A stretch of 64,000 bases of DNA from Pseudarthrobacter sp. NIBRBAC000502772 (GCF_006517235.1 NZ_CP041188.1:1798001-1862000), one strand, 5' to 3'. Positions 8,115-19,183 are shown, counted from the stretch's first letter. Program-made: numbers and translations. Notes: generated by a model not told the origin, from the sequence alone.

Positions 8115-8915
8115 TCAGGCGCGGATGTCCCAGCTGATGTGGCGGCGGACGTCCGTAAGGTTCATGGACTCGGCCACGAACAGGTCGTCCAGCATGTATT
8201 CGTCCACCGCGAGGATCCGGATCCAGTGCCCGTAATCCGGGGTTGCCGCTTCCATTGACTGGCTGGCCACGCAGACGCCGGTTTCCAGGTCGATCCGCAC
8301 CCGGTTGCTGCCGGGCAGGCAGAGCGGAGCGGCGGGATCCGCTGGATGGTAGGACGCCGTAGGCGTCACGGTTGCCTCCAGCGCCGGCCGGCCATCGTGA
8401 TCCACTCGGCGCACGGTATCGATCTCCACGGCGTTGGTGCCCGGGAACTCAATGGGGACCGGTGCGTTCCCGGCGAGTTCCACGGGATCGAGGGCAGCCG
8501 AGAAACGGCCGTTCCCGAAGCCCGGTTCGCCGTATGCTGCCTCCGGCCGGCGCCTGACCAGGCCGCCGTCGTCGTAAACGGGCGCTACGAGGTGGGGCGG
8601 CAGCAGCCAGGACTTCCGGGTGGCGCTGACGTACAACCCGTCCTTGGAATCGTTGATGCCGGTGGTGCTGTGGAGGACAAGCCGGTCGGCGGTTTCCAGG
8701 CGCAGCGCCCCGGGCCGGCGCAGCCAGGCGCGGACCAGGGGAGCGGACGGGTCGGGGACGTCGGAAAACGGTTCATCCCAGTATTCAAAGCGCAGTGACT
8801 GCCATTTCCAGGGGGAAGACCGGCAAAGGTTCCGGAACATGGTGCTCAGGTCTGCAGCCGCGGCGTTGCCCTCCGGATCCGGCCGGCGCCTGGTGTCCCA
8901 TGTCGACATATCCAC
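8115..8915 (-). CDS. Conserved-looking hypothetical protein, 266 residues
   Basis: I do not recognise a family. The protein is soluble, acidic, without signal peptide or membrane segment. It looks beta-rich, with alternating hydrophobic patterns (APLVRAWLRRPGALRLET, DRLVLHSTTGINDSKDGLYV, NRVRIDLETGVCVASQS) reminiscent of lipoprotein-carrier-like or LppX/outer-surface beta folds, but no catalytic motif is visible. It is divergent from the prepilin peptidase gene, with about 53 bp between start codons, so both promoters are packed into that gap. Codon use is like its neighbours. Confidence 0.6.
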   Translation of the reverse strand: MDMSTWDTRRRPDPEGNAAAADLSTMFRNLCRSSPWKWQSLRFEYWDEPFSDVPDPSAPLVRAWLRRPGALRLETADRLVLHSTTGINDSKDGLYVSATRKSWLLPPHLVAPVYDDGGLVRRRPEAAYGEPGFGNGRFSAALDPVELAGNAPVPIEFPGTNAVEIDTVRRVDHDGRPALEATVTPTASYHPADPAAPLCLPGSNRVRIDLETGVCVASQSMEAATPDYGHWIRILAVDEYMLDDLFVAESMNLTDVRRHISWDIRA

Positions 8916-8968
8916 AGTTTACGCGTGGGCTCTGCGGTGCGGCGCGCGAATCCAGTAGCATCCGAGGG

Positions 8969-9526
8969 GTGATCCGACGACTCGATGGCCTGTGGGACGC
9001 CACCCCGCTGGCGTTCTGGCTGGTGCTGGCCGCATGTGTCTACTTTTTGGTTATGGCGGCCCGGCTGACGGTGATTGACGTTCGCCACCATCTGCTGCCC
9101 AACCGGATTGTCTTCCCGTCCTACGGTGTGGCGGGGGTTCTGTTGCTCGCGGCGGCCTTGGTGCACGTGATCGCCGGTCCTGCCGCGCTCGCGGGGTCAC
9201 CCGACGCTGCTGCCGAGCTAATGGGGATCCCGGCGCTTCGCATCCTGGCCGGGGGCGCGGTGCTGTGGGCCTTCTATTTTGTCCTGCGGATGGTTTACCC
9301 GCCCGGCATGGGCTTTGGCGACGTGAAGCTGGCCGGCGTACTGGGGATGTACCTTGGCTATCTCGGCTGGGGGCACGTTTTTGCCGGGACCTTCGCGGCT
9401 TTCCTGCTGGGGGGCCTCTGGTCCATGGCCCTGCTGGCGGCCCGCCGCGGCACCTTGAAGTCTTCCATCCCGTTCGGCCCGTTTATGCTCGCCGGCGCCG
9501 CTGCCGCCATGCTCCTGCCCGCTTAG
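8969..9526 (+). CDS. Prepilin peptidase (A24 family, short form)
   Basis: About 185 residues from GTG 8969 with five to six membrane helices. The A24 aspartic protease signature GMGFGDVKLAG is present. The first catalytic aspartate is in the early loop VIDVRHHLLPNRI. The N-terminal methylase domain of longer prepilin peptidases is absent, so this is the TadV/CpaA-like short form that processes type IV/Flp pilin leader peptides. No pilin or assembly genes are present in the window. The GTG start is chosen because the frame further upstream overlaps the divergent gene and codes for non-membrane low-complexity sequence. Confidence 0.88.
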   Translation: MIRRLDGLWDATPLAFWLVLAACVYFLVMAARLTVIDVRHHLLPNRIVFPSYGVAGVLLLAAALVHVIAGPAALAGSPDAAAELMGIPALRILAGGAVLWAFYFVLRMVYPPGMGFGDVKLAGVLGMYLGYLGWGHVFAGTFAAFLLGGLWSMALLAARRGTLKSSIPFGPFMLAGAAAAMLLPA

Positions 9527-9556
9527 CGCGAGAGGACACTTGCGGCCCAGGTCCGC
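9526..9556 (+). repeat. Half copy of the palindromic GGACACTT element
   Basis: GCGCGAGAGGACACTTGCGG and the following CCCAGG match the arm sequence of the palindromes at 16218-16272 and 16908-16972 (consensus GCGCGAACGGACACTTGAGG). Only one arm is present, and it starts at the last base of the prepilin peptidase TAG stop. Confidence 0.6.
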
Positions 9557-9573
9557 AGGCGCGACGAAAACAA

Positions 9574-9621
9574 CAGGGGCGCCGCAACCCCCCAAGATCG
9601 CGGCGCCCCTGCAGGCTTTTT
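9574..9621 (+). terminator. Rho-independent terminator after the prepilin peptidase
   Basis: A 12-bp perfect stem (CAGGGGCGCCGC and its complement) with a 14-base loop, followed by CAGGCTTTTT. This is one of the few hairpins in the window with a real T-tract. It separates the prepilin peptidase from the convergent exporter gene. Confidence 0.8.
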
Positions 9622-9664
9622 ACTGCGGCTTCCGCCGCTATGGCTTATAGCCTTGCGACGCCGT

Positions 9665-12040
<2,376 letters not shown>

Positions 12041-12051
<11 letters not shown>

Positions 12052-12067
12052 TTTATGATAGTGCAAA
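12041..12067. promoter_or_regulatory. Probable TetR operator
   Basis: TTTGCACT, 11 bp, AGTGCAAA: a perfect 8-bp-arm inverted repeat spanning the start codon of the TetR gene. A further half-site, TGCACTATCAT, occurs at about 12016-12026 inside the coding region. Size and position fit a TetR dimer site that would repress the tetR-exporter operon. Confidence 0.65.
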
Positions 12068-12091
12068 CTTGGGCTTCTGCCCGCTTAAAGA

Positions 12092-12140
12092 ACGACGGCG
12101 GCCGCCCGCCTTCGTGATGAAGGTGGGCGGCCGCCGTCGT
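12092..12140 (-). terminator. Terminator downstream of fumarase
   Basis: A 21-bp nearly perfect stem (ACGACGGCGGCCGCCCGCCTT with one G-T pair on the other arm) with a 7-base loop, followed on the minus strand by TCTTTAA. It isolates fumC from the tetR operon on the same strand. Confidence 0.75.
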
Positions 12141-12147
12141 ACTTTAT

Positions 12148-13569
12148 TTACGCCTTGTGCGGCGGGCGCGTCATGGACATTACGTCCAGCGCGGTGTCCA
12201 ACTGCTCTTCGGTGACTTCGCCGCGCTCCAGGAAGCCCATGGCGACGACGGTCTCACGGATGGTGAGGCCCTCGGCCACGGCCTTCTTGGCGATCTTCGC
12301 GGCGTTCTCGTAGCCGATGTACTTGTTCAGCGGCGTCACGATCGAGGGGGAGGCCTCGGCCAGGAAGCGGGCGCGCTCCACGTTGGCGGTGATGCCGTCG
12401 ATCATCTTGTCCGTCATGACGCGGCTGGTGTTGGCCAGCAGGCGGATGGACTCGAGCAGGTTGGCGGCCATCACGGGGATGCCGACGTTGAGCTCGAAGG
12501 CGCCGTTGGTGCCGGACCAGGCGATGGCGGTGTCGTTGCCGATGACCTGGGCGCAGACCATGATGGACGCCTCGCAGATGACCGGGTTAACCTTGCCCGG
12601 CATGATCGAGGAGCCCGGCTGCAGGTCCGGGATGGCGATTTCGCCGAGGCCGGTGTTGGGGCCGGAGCCCATCCAGCGGAGGTCATTGTTGATCTTCATG
12701 AAGGAGATCGCGATGTTGCGCAGCTGGCTTGAGCCTTCGATGAGGCCGTCGCGGTTGGCCTGGGCCTCGAAGTGGTCGCGGGCCTCGGTCAGCGGCAGGC
12801 CGGTGTCCGTGGCGAGCAGTTCGATGACGCGTTCCGGGAAGCCGGCAGGGGTGTTGATGCCGGTGCCCACCGCGGTGCCGCCGAGCGGAACTTCGGCAAC
12901 ACGGGGGAGGGCGGCGTTGATGCGCTCGATGCCGTAGCGGACCTGGGCTGCGTAGCCGCCGAACTCCTGGCCGAGCGTCACCGGGGTGGCGTCCATGAGG
13001 TGGGTGCGGCCGGACTTGACGACGTCCTTGAACTCCACGGCCTTGCGCTCCAGCGACTCGGCCAGGTAGCCGAGCGCCGGGATGAGGTCGTTGATCAGGG
13101 CCGAGGTGGCGGCGACGTGGACCGAGGTGGGGAAGACGTCGTTGGAGGACTGTGAGGCGTTGACGTGGTCGTTCGGGTGGACAACTTTGTCACTCCCGGC
13201 GGCTTTGAGGGCACGCGTGGCCAGCTCGGCGAGGACCTCGTTCATGTTCATGTTCGAGGACGTGCCGGAACCGGTCTGGAAGACGTCGATGGGGAAGTCG
13301 CCGTCGTACTTGCCGGCAGCTACCTCATCGGCAGCCGCAGCGATCGCCTTGGCCAGCTCGCCGTCGAGCACCCCAAGTTCTGCGTTGGCCTGCGCGGCAG
13401 CCTTCTTGACCCGGGCCAGCGCCTCGATATGCGCGCGTTCCAGGGTCTTGCCGGAGATGGGGAAGTTTTCAACTGCACGCTGCGTCTGTGCACGGTACAG
13501 GGCGTTCACGGGGACGCGGACTTCGCCCATCGTGTCGTGTTCAATGCGGAATTCTTCAGTGGAAGTCAT
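12148..13569 (-). CDS. fumC: Class II fumarate hydratase
   Basis: 473 residues of an iron-independent fumarase, which interconverts fumarate and malate in the TCA cycle. The family signature [11 protein letters not shown] is present, as are [14 protein letters not shown] (substrate-binding serine region), [18 protein letters not shown] and [10 protein letters not shown]. Length is standard for FumC. Aspartase and argininosuccinate lyase share the fold, but the VNP signature context and the N-terminus [11 protein letters not shown] favour fumarase. Synteny with Rv1098c supports this. The gene appears monocistronic, with a strong terminator after it. Confidence 0.96.
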   Translation of the reverse strand: MTSTEEFRIEHDTMGEVRVPVNALYRAQTQRAVENFPISGKTLERAHIEALARVKKAAAQANAELGVLDGELAKAIAAAADEVAAGKYDGDFPIDVFQTGSGTSSNMNMNEVLAELATRALKAAGSDKVVHPNDHVNASQSSNDVFPTSVHVAATSALINDLIPALGYLAESLERKAVEFKDVVKSGRTHLMDATPVTLGQEFGGYAAQVRYGIERINAALPRVAEVPLGGTAVGTGINTPAGFPERVIELLATDTGLPLTEARDHFEAQANRDGLIEGSSQLRNIAISFMKINNDLRWMGSGPNTGLGEIAIPDLQPGSSIMPGKVNPVICEASIMVCAQVIGNDTAIAWSGTNGAFELNVGIPVMAANLLESIRLLANTSRVMTDKMIDGITANVERARFLAEASPSIVTPLNKYIGYENAAKIAKKAVAEGLTIRETVVAMGFLERGEVTEEQLDTALDVMSMTRPPHKA

Positions 13570-13645
13570 GGGGCTAGCTTAGGGCGATCGGGGGCCCGGA
13601 CTAAAACCGTGAACCGCATGCTACGGGCAATGATTCGGGCTGGGC

Positions 13646-14260
13646 CTAGACCTCGCCGATCCCGGAAACCACGTTGGCGTGGCCCTCGGCGAGGCTGTAG
13701 GAGAGGCCGATCACCGCGGCGCGGCCGTCCTCGATTGCGGCCGAAATCACACGGGAGCTGTCCACCAGGCGCTTGGATGTCTGCTTGACATGCTCCACCA
13801 CCATGTCGTTGATCTCGTGCTCGCCGTTCCGCATGGACGTCAGGACAGAAGGCGTGATGCGCTCCACCAGGTCCCGCATAAAGCCCACCGGCATGTTGCC
13901 GGTGTCCACTGCGGACTTGGTGGCACTGACGGCGCCGCAGCTGTCATGCCCCAGCACCACGATCAGGGGCACCCCCAGCACACTGATGCTGTACTCGAGG
14001 GAGCCCAGGACGGCGTCGTCAATCACCTGGCCGGCGGTGCGCACCACGAAGGCGTCCCCGAGGCCGAGGTCGAAGATAATCTCCGCAGCCAGCCGGGAGT
14101 CTGAACAGCCGAAGATCACGGCAAACGGGTGCTGGTTTTCCACCAGCGACGACCGGCGGGACGCGTCCTGGTTCGGGTGGGACGATTCGCCGGCAACAAA
14201 GCGTTCGTTGCCTTCGCGCATGCGGCGCCAGGCAAGGGCGGGGGTCAGGTAGGTAGCCAC
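13646..14260 (-). CDS. Beta-class carbonic anhydrase
   Basis: 204 residues. The zinc ligands of beta-carbonic anhydrases are visible: Cys52 and Asp54 in GCSDSR, His105 and Cys108 in GHDSCGA. The enzyme hydrates CO2 to bicarbonate in the cytoplasm, supplying carboxylases. The Asp/Arg pair (Asp54, Arg56) is intact. The gene ends about 75 bp before fumC on the same strand and lies just downstream of the DUF4245 gene (9-bp gap), with which it is probably co-transcribed. The comparable mycobacterial block lacks it, so it is a local insertion. Confidence 0.94.
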   Translation of the reverse strand: MATYLTPALAWRRMREGNERFVAGESSHPNQDASRRSSLVENQHPFAVIFGCSDSRLAAEIIFDLGLGDAFVVRTAGQVIDDAVLGSLEYSISVLGVPLIVVLGHDSCGAVSATKSAVDTGNMPVGFMRDLVERITPSVLTSMRNGEHEINDMVVEHVKQTSKRLVDSSRVISAAIEDGRAAVIGLSYSLAEGHANVVSGIGEV

Positions 14261-14269
14261 GGGCTTACT

Positions 14270-14950
14270 TTACGGGGCAGTGCTGGCTGACGGTGAAACT
14301 GTGACGGCCGGGTTGGCGTCCATGGACTGCACGACGGCGGTGGCGAGTTCGGCGAATTCGTCCAGCTGGGCGCTTCCCGTCAGGACAACGGTGGTTCCGC
14401 GGTAATTCAGCACCATGCTCTTCTCGCCTTTGCCGGTGTCACGCAGCTCCCAGTCCTGTCCGCCCGCCGCACGCGTTCCCGTCACGGGAGCGCTCTTGGT
14501 CTGCTGGACGAGCCAGGTGGGGTTGGACTGGCGGGTCTGGACCAGGCCGATGAAGGACTCGTTCGGTGTCAGATAGCCAACTTCCCACGTGGGAACGCCG
14601 CTGCCGCTGCCCGACTCCCATCGGGCGTAGTTGGACCTGAACGACATGCCGGTGTCCGGCGTTACGGGTGTGAATCCCGCCACATCCGTGGCGTTCCGGG
14701 CCACCGCGCCGACGTCGATGTTCGGGCGGAATCCGTCGCTCTTGGGGAGGGGGTTCATCAGGATGATGGGCAGGAAGGCGGCGATGCTGACCACCAGGGC
14801 AACGATCATGCCGATCACGGAGGCATTGGCGCGCTTCGCCGCGGCGGCCGGGATTACTGGGCGGACAGGGGCTGCGTCGGCCGTGCCGGTGCGGTCGCCT
14901 TTAGCTCCGGAGTCGGAGGGGTCGGGCCCGGGGCTGGTTTTTTCCTGCAT
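14270..14950 (-). CDS. DUF4245 domain-containing membrane protein
   Basis: About 226 residues from ATG 14950. The start is supported by GAGGGG 8 bp upstream; a GTG three codons earlier and a start 23 codons upstream are also open. A Pro/Ala-rich cytoplasmic N-terminus is followed by one transmembrane helix (SVIGMIVALVVSIAAFLPIIL) and a soluble extracytoplasmic domain (WEVGYLTPNESFIGLVQT, VLNYRGTTVVLTGSA). This is the actinobacterial DUF4245 family (Rv1100-like) of unknown function. As in mycobacteria it is divergent from glpX. Confidence 0.87.
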   Translation of the reverse strand: MQEKTSPGPDPSDSGAKGDRTGTADAAPVRPVIPAAAAKRANASVIGMIVALVVSIAAFLPIILMNPLPKSDGFRPNIDVGAVARNATDVAGFTPVTPDTGMSFRSNYARWESGSGSGVPTWEVGYLTPNESFIGLVQTRQSNPTWLVQQTKSAPVTGTRAAGGQDWELRDTGKGEKSMVLNYRGTTVVLTGSAQLDEFAELATAVVQSMDANPAVTVSPSASTAP

Positions 14951-15154
14951 TTCACTCACCCCTCTATAGTCGCCCATGTTTACGCGCAACTCACAGTCGG
15001 GGGAGTGGGGGAGGCTCAAGGTCCATGTTGCAGGACTGCGTCATGCCACACCCCGGAGGCGCTGCCACGACTATGATCAGTACCAGAGGAATCACCGCAC
15101 CGGCTGAATCCGGCCGAGCGGGTCCAATGATCGCCACTCGAAGAAGAGGTTCAC

Positions 15155-16192
15155 GTGTCACCAGCGCCTATGACCCAGCAGTACTCCACGATTTCCCCCT
15201 CCCTGGCTGTGGGCATCGACGAGCCAGACCGCAACCTCGCCCTTGAACTTGTCCGCGTCACCGAGGCCGCGGCCATCGCCGGCGGCCACTGGGTTGGCTT
15301 CGGCGACAAGAACAAAGCCGACGGCGCGGCCGTTGACGCCATGCGCTCCTTCCTTCACACGGTCCACTTCAACGGCGTTGTGGTCATCGGCGAAGGCGAA
15401 AAAGACGAAGCCCCCATGCTGTTCAACGGCGAACATGTTGGCGACGGCACCGGTCCTGAGTGCGACGTTGCCGTGGACCCGATCGACGGCACCCGCCTGA
15501 CGGCCCTGGGCATCAACAACGCCCTGGCAGTCCTCGCCGTGGCGGAGCGCGGCTCCATGTTCGATCCGTCCGCCGTGTTCTACATGGAGAAGCTCGTCAC
15601 CGGCCCGGAAGCCGCCGACATGGTGGACCTCCGCCTGCCGGTCAAGCAGAACCTGCACCTGATCGCCAAGGCGAAGGGCGTGAAGGTCAACCAGCTCAAC
15701 GTCATGATCCTTGACCGCGACCGCCACCGCCCCCTGGTCGAAGAGATCCGCGAAGCCGGTGCGCGCACCAAGTTCATCATGGACGGCGACGTTGCCGGCG
15801 CCATTGCCGCAGCCCGCTCCGGCACCGGCGTCGACGCCCTCATGGGCATCGGCGGCACGCCGGAAGGCATCGTTGCAGCCTGCGCCATCAAGTCGCTCGG
15901 CGGCGTTATCCAGGGCCGGCTGTGGCCCACCAGCGACGACGAGAAGCAGAAGGCGATCGACGCCGGCCACGACCTGGACCGCGTGCTGTCCACCAATGAC
16001 CTCGTGTCCAGCGACAACTGCTACTTCGCGGCCACGGGCATCACCGACGGCGACCTCCTCAAGGGCGTCCGCTACTCCAAGGACAAGGTCCTCACGCAGT
16101 CCATCGTGATGCGTTCCAAGTCCGGCACCATCCGCTTTGTCGACGGCGAGCACCAGGCCAGCAAGTGGGAAGGCTACGCCCGCAAGAACTAG
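15155..16192 (+). CDS. glpX: Class II fructose-1,6-bisphosphatase GlpX
   Basis: 345 residues of the lithium-sensitive phosphatase superfamily. It dephosphorylates fructose 1,6-bisphosphate in gluconeogenesis and is the main FBPase in many actinobacteria. Metal-binding motifs are GEGEKDEAPML and DPIDGTRLTALG, and the substrate region is GIGGTPEGIVAACAIK. The GTG start at 15155 is chosen because AAGAGG lies 5 bp upstream; ATG 15170 is an alternative. It is divergent from DUF4245 and is followed by a palindromic repeat that may terminate transcription. Confidence 0.96.
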   Translation: MSPAPMTQQYSTISPSLAVGIDEPDRNLALELVRVTEAAAIAGGHWVGFGDKNKADGAAVDAMRSFLHTVHFNGVVVIGEGEKDEAPMLFNGEHVGDGTGPECDVAVDPIDGTRLTALGINNALAVLAVAERGSMFDPSAVFYMEKLVTGPEAADMVDLRLPVKQNLHLIAKAKGVKVNQLNVMILDRDRHRPLVEEIREAGARTKFIMDGDVAGAIAAARSGTGVDALMGIGGTPEGIVAACAIKSLGGVIQGRLWPTSDDEKQKAIDAGHDLDRVLSTNDLVSSDNCYFAATGITDGDLLKGVRYSKDKVLTQSIVMRSKSGTIRFVDGEHQASKWEGYARKN

Positions 16193-16217
16193 CAGGTTCT
16201 TCACCCCGCGTACTTCT

Positions 16218-16272
16218 GCGTGAACGGATACTTGAGGCCCAGGAACTGTGGGCCTCAAGTGTCCGTTCGCGC
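16218..16272. repeat. Palindromic GGACACTT element, full copy A
   Basis: Two 24-bp arms (GCGTGAACGGATACTTGAGG... and its near-complement ending AAGTGTCCGTTCGCGC) flank a 7-base loop, with two mismatches. It lies 26 bp after glpX and could act as a bidirectional terminator. The right arm also supplies the last five codons (Ala-Arg-Thr-Asp-Thr) and the stop of the pseudogene on the minus strand. Related copies: 16908-16972 and a half copy at 9526-9556. Confidence 0.75.
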
Positions 16273-16844
16273 ATGTGCCTTGCCGCGGTAGCCATTCTGG
16301 ACGTCCCCGGCCGGATGGCGGGATTGCACGGCGGCCCTCACTAGCGCGATGACGAAGGGTCTTTCTCCCTCCAGGTCCTCCTTGAAAACCCTGACTTCCG
16401 TCCAGCAGAGCCGTTCAGTGACGGCCCGGCGTTTGTTGTCGGGCCGCACCTGCCTGGCATCCGAGTGATGGGCGCCGTCGTGCATCACCACTTCGCCCGG
16501 TTTGAACGTCATCCGGTGGCCTACGACGTTCTGACGCCGGGGTCTGCTGCCTTCCCGCTCCCGAGCCACGTGGATCCGCCAGTCTTCCTGTAGCCAGGGC
16601 GGCAGCCCTAACTCCCATATTCTGCCGCCCGAGTGATGCGTGAGCACCGACGTTTCGTCCAGCGCAGTGTACGCCCGGAGGTTGGCCGCGGCACCGGCGC
16701 CGCTCTCCAGAGGGATGCGTACACCCCTGGAGGGAATAACGACGTCGGGCTGCCGCTGCCGCTTGCGCGACACCCGAAAGCCGCCGGGGCGGCCGACGTA
16801 AACGATCCGGTGAGTAGCTCCTCAGGGAGCGGTGCGAGGCCCAT
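16255..16844 (-). pseudogene. Frameshifted, truncated DUF559/AbiEi-type protein remnant
   Basis: Two minus-strand frames together resemble the N-terminal half of actinobacterial DUF559 (Vsr-like nuclease fold) proteins. From 16844 the frame reads MGLAPLPEELLTGSFTSAA. At about 16773 the similarity moves to another frame (SRKRQRQPDVVIPSRGVRIP, then LTHHSGGRIWELGLPP and RRQNVVGHRM). A single missing base in TTCGGGTGTCGC explains the shift. The C-terminal nuclease domain is missing; the frame runs into unrelated codons and stops inside a palindromic repeat. The family assignment is from pattern memory; the frameshift is seen directly. Confidence 0.55.
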
Positions 16845-16907
16845 GCTTCAGTGTGCACACCTCTGGCGGTGGCAAAACCGTTATCCACAGGCTTTGTCCG
16901 GTCGAAT

Positions 16908-16972
16908 GCACGAAAGGACACTTGCGGCCCTGGACAGAGCGGGGGTGAGGGGGCTTAAGTGTCCGTTCGCGC
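16908..16972. repeat. Palindromic GGACACTT element, full copy B
   Basis: Left arm GCACGAAAGGACACTTGCGG and right arm (minus strand) GCGCGAACGGACACTTAAGC flank a ~19-base loop. The right arm forms the last codons (Ala-Arg-Thr-Asp-Thr) and TAA stop of the FemAB gene, the same tail found at the end of the neighbouring pseudogene. Confidence 0.7.
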
Positions 16973-17929
16973 CGGGCGCGCGGAGCGGGAGCGGAGGGCG
17001 CGAAGCTTGTCGCGCAGCTTGCGGGCCAGCTGGTACGCGTTGTACCGGAGCTTTTGAACGGGGAGGTCCCAGGTGCCCGGGTACTCCACCTCGCGGCCAC
17101 CGAAGGACTTTTTGAACGCGGTGAAGCCTGCCCACTTGTGGTCGGGCTGGTCCGCGGGCGCGACACCCCACAGGTCCACGTGTTTCAGGCCGCGGTCCTT
17201 GGCGTCCGCCATCAGGGTCACCAGGAGCGGGATGCCCGCGCTGAGCTTGCGGTGAGTGTCATCCAAGGCTGCGTGGGCGTAGGTCCGGGTATCCGCGGAA
17301 TCGTAGGCTAAGGCCGCTGCGATGGGACCGCCGTGCAGTTCGGCGATGAACAGCGTCGCAGCGCCTGCCGGCATGAGGGAGGCCGCCACCTGCGTCAGGT
17401 ACGCGTCGCTCTGCGGCTTGAATCCGTTCCGCCGGGATGTCATGTGCAGGAAGTTAAGCAGGATCCTGATGTCATCCGGGTCCTGTGACGCCCGGAAGGT
17501 GACGCCCTTCTTGTGGATGTTCCGGTAGAGGTTCCGGTTCACGGGCTTCATCGCGGCCAGGACGTCCTTGAAGTCGCCCTCGAGGTCCACGATCCAGCTG
17601 AGTTCAGGCTGCTGGTTCACGGGTGCCGGCTGCAGGCCGCGCCGGCTGAGTTCCGAGGCGGCCGGCATGTCAAGTCCGGCGGACACCGGCTCAATCCGGA
17701 CAAACACGGCGCCGCACGATCTGGCCGTTGCCACCAGGGCGGCCAGGGCGCCGTCGAACGCCTCCGCGGAGGATGCCACCGGCCCATAGGGGGCGTAGAG
17801 GACCTTTCCGGCCGGGTTTTTCTCCTCGACGGCCAGGAAGCTCCAGCCCGGGCCGGACTGCTGATGGACTGTGCGGCCCAGCGACGACTGGACATCCGCC
17901 CAGGCAGGCGTCTGCAGGAAGAATTCCAC
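16955..17929 (-). CDS. FemAB-family peptidoglycan aminoacyltransferase
   Basis: 324 residues with the paired GNAT-like folds of Fem transferases. The first begins FFLQTPAWADVQ, LYAPYGPVA. The second contains the MKPVNRNLYRNIHKKGVTFR helix-strand and LDDTHRKLSAGIPLLVTLMADAKDRGLKHVDLWG. The C-terminal FTAFKKSFGGREVEYPG is characteristic of the lipid II:glycine glycyltransferase/FemX group. Such enzymes use aminoacyl-tRNA to build interpeptide bridges in the cytoplasm. The gene starts 3 bp after manA, so both are one operon. The last five residues come from a repeat element, so the native C-terminus may have been altered. Confidence 0.88.
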   Translation of the reverse strand: MEFFLQTPAWADVQSSLGRTVHQQSGPGWSFLAVEEKNPAGKVLYAPYGPVASSAEAFDGALAALVATARSCGAVFVRIEPVSAGLDMPAASELSRRGLQPAPVNQQPELSWIVDLEGDFKDVLAAMKPVNRNLYRNIHKKGVTFRASQDPDDIRILLNFLHMTSRRNGFKPQSDAYLTQVAASLMPAGAATLFIAELHGGPIAAALAYDSADTRTYAHAALDDTHRKLSAGIPLLVTLMADAKDRGLKHVDLWGVAPADQPDHKWAGFTAFKKSFGGREVEYPGTWDLPVQKLRYNAYQLARKLRDKLRALRSRSARPARTDT

Positions 17930-17932
17930 GGC

Positions 17933-19183
17933 TCAGGCCTTCAGGAATGTGGTCACGGCGAAGGCAACGGCAGGGGACTCGGCACCGGCCACCGGGTGGA
18001 CATTGACCGGTGCTTCCGCGGCGGGAAGGAAAGCGCTGCCCCCGCGGGCCAGCTGCAGGTCGCCCTTGGGCGAATCGAGATACACCGATCCGGCAACAAC
18101 AATAACGACGACGGCACCCGCCTGGGCCAGCGGCACCGGCTCCGCGCCGGGTGCCAGTTCGATCCGCTGAAGCTGGAACTCCCGGAAGGGCGGCTGGTAG
18201 AGCTCCTGGCCAAGGCCGGAGAATTCCGGCGTGAGCATGGGCACGGCCACCGGCTGGAATTCGATGGTCCGCAGCAGCTCGGGCACATCGATGTGCTTCG
18301 GCGTCAGCCCGCCGCGGAGCACGTTGTCCGAGGACGCCATGACTTCAACACCCAAGCCGTGCAGGTATGCGTGCACGTTGCCCGCGGGGAGGTAGACGGC
18401 CTCGCCGGGGGCAAGCGAAATCCTGTTCAGCAGCAGCGAAATCAGCACGCCGGGATCACCCGGGTACTTCTCGTTGAGGCTGATGACCGTGGACAGTTCC
18501 GCTTGGTACGGTGCCAGCGGAGCGCCGGATATCAGGGCCGCGGCCACCATGGCTGTGGTGTGGGAGACGTCTTCGCCGCCCGTGATCAGGCGCTCGAAGG
18601 CGCTCCTGAGGCCGGCGCCCTCGTCCGGGTTCTCCAGGACCTCAAGCAGCTCCACGAGCAGGGGCGGGACCCCGGATTCCACCAGGTCGAAGCAGGCGGC
18701 AAGGTGGAGCAGAATCTTCCGGGTTGCAGTCGGCGCCCGGAACCCGCACAACGCTTCGAACGGCGTCAGCGCAAAGATCATTTCGGGCTTGTGGTTGTCA
18801 TCGCGGTAGTTGCGGTGCGCGGCATCGGGCGCAATGCCTTCAGCATTCTCCCGGGCGAATCCCGCTTTGGCCTGTTCGATGCTGGGATGGACCTGGAGGG
18901 ACAACGGCAGCGCGGCGGCAAGGATCTTGGTCAGGAACGGGAGCCGCGGGCCAAACTCGGCCACAGATTCGCTGCCCAGGAAGTGTTCCGGATCTTCGGC
19001 AATCAAGGCATCCAGCGGTGCCACGGAGCCGTCCACCCGGCGGGCCATCGAGGGGGCGCCGGGGTGGGCGCCGATCCAGAGTTCGGCTTCCGGCCCGCCG
19101 GACTCGGGCCGTCCCAGCAGCCCGGCGATGGCGGTGGTGGATCCCCAAGCGTAGTCGCGGAGGACGTTCTCAATTTCGTACAC
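17933..19183 (-). CDS. manA: Mannose-6-phosphate isomerase, class I
   Basis: 416 residues of a cupin-type zinc isomerase that interconverts fructose 6-phosphate and mannose 6-phosphate, supplying mannosylation precursors. Recognisable segments: LRDYAWGSTTAIAGLLGR at the N-terminus, ELWIGAHPGAPS, SLQVHPSIEQA (metal His), NHKPEMIFAL (metal Glu/His region) and PAGNVHAYLHGLGVEVMASSDN. The C-terminal cupin strands are intact. The start is GTG. It precedes femAB in an operon. Mannose supply fits the protein O-mannosyltransferase encoded at 39-40.7 kb. Confidence 0.95.
   Translation of the reverse strand: MYEIENVLRDYAWGSTTAIAGLLGRPESGGPEAELWIGAHPGAPSMARRVDGSVAPLDALIAEDPEHFLGSESVAEFGPRLPFLTKILAAALPLSLQVHPSIEQAKAGFARENAEGIAPDAAHRNYRDDNHKPEMIFALTPFEALCGFRAPTATRKILLHLAACFDLVESGVPPLLVELLEVLENPDEGAGLRSAFERLITGGEDVSHTTAMVAAALISGAPLAPYQAELSTVISLNEKYPGDPGVLISLLLNRISLAPGEAVYLPAGNVHAYLHGLGVEVMASSDNVLRGGLTPKHIDVPELLRTIEFQPVAVPMLTPEFSGLGQELYQPPFREFQLQRIELAPGAEPVPLAQAGAVVVIVVAGSVYLDSPKGDLQLARGGSAFLPAAEAPVNVHPVAGAESPAVAFAVTTFLKA

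Noticed and set aside
15158..16258. Long open frame antisense to glpX
   Set aside because: It is the complementary frame of a high-GC gene; its composition (His/Val/Gly-rich) is that of a shadow and glpX is unambiguous.
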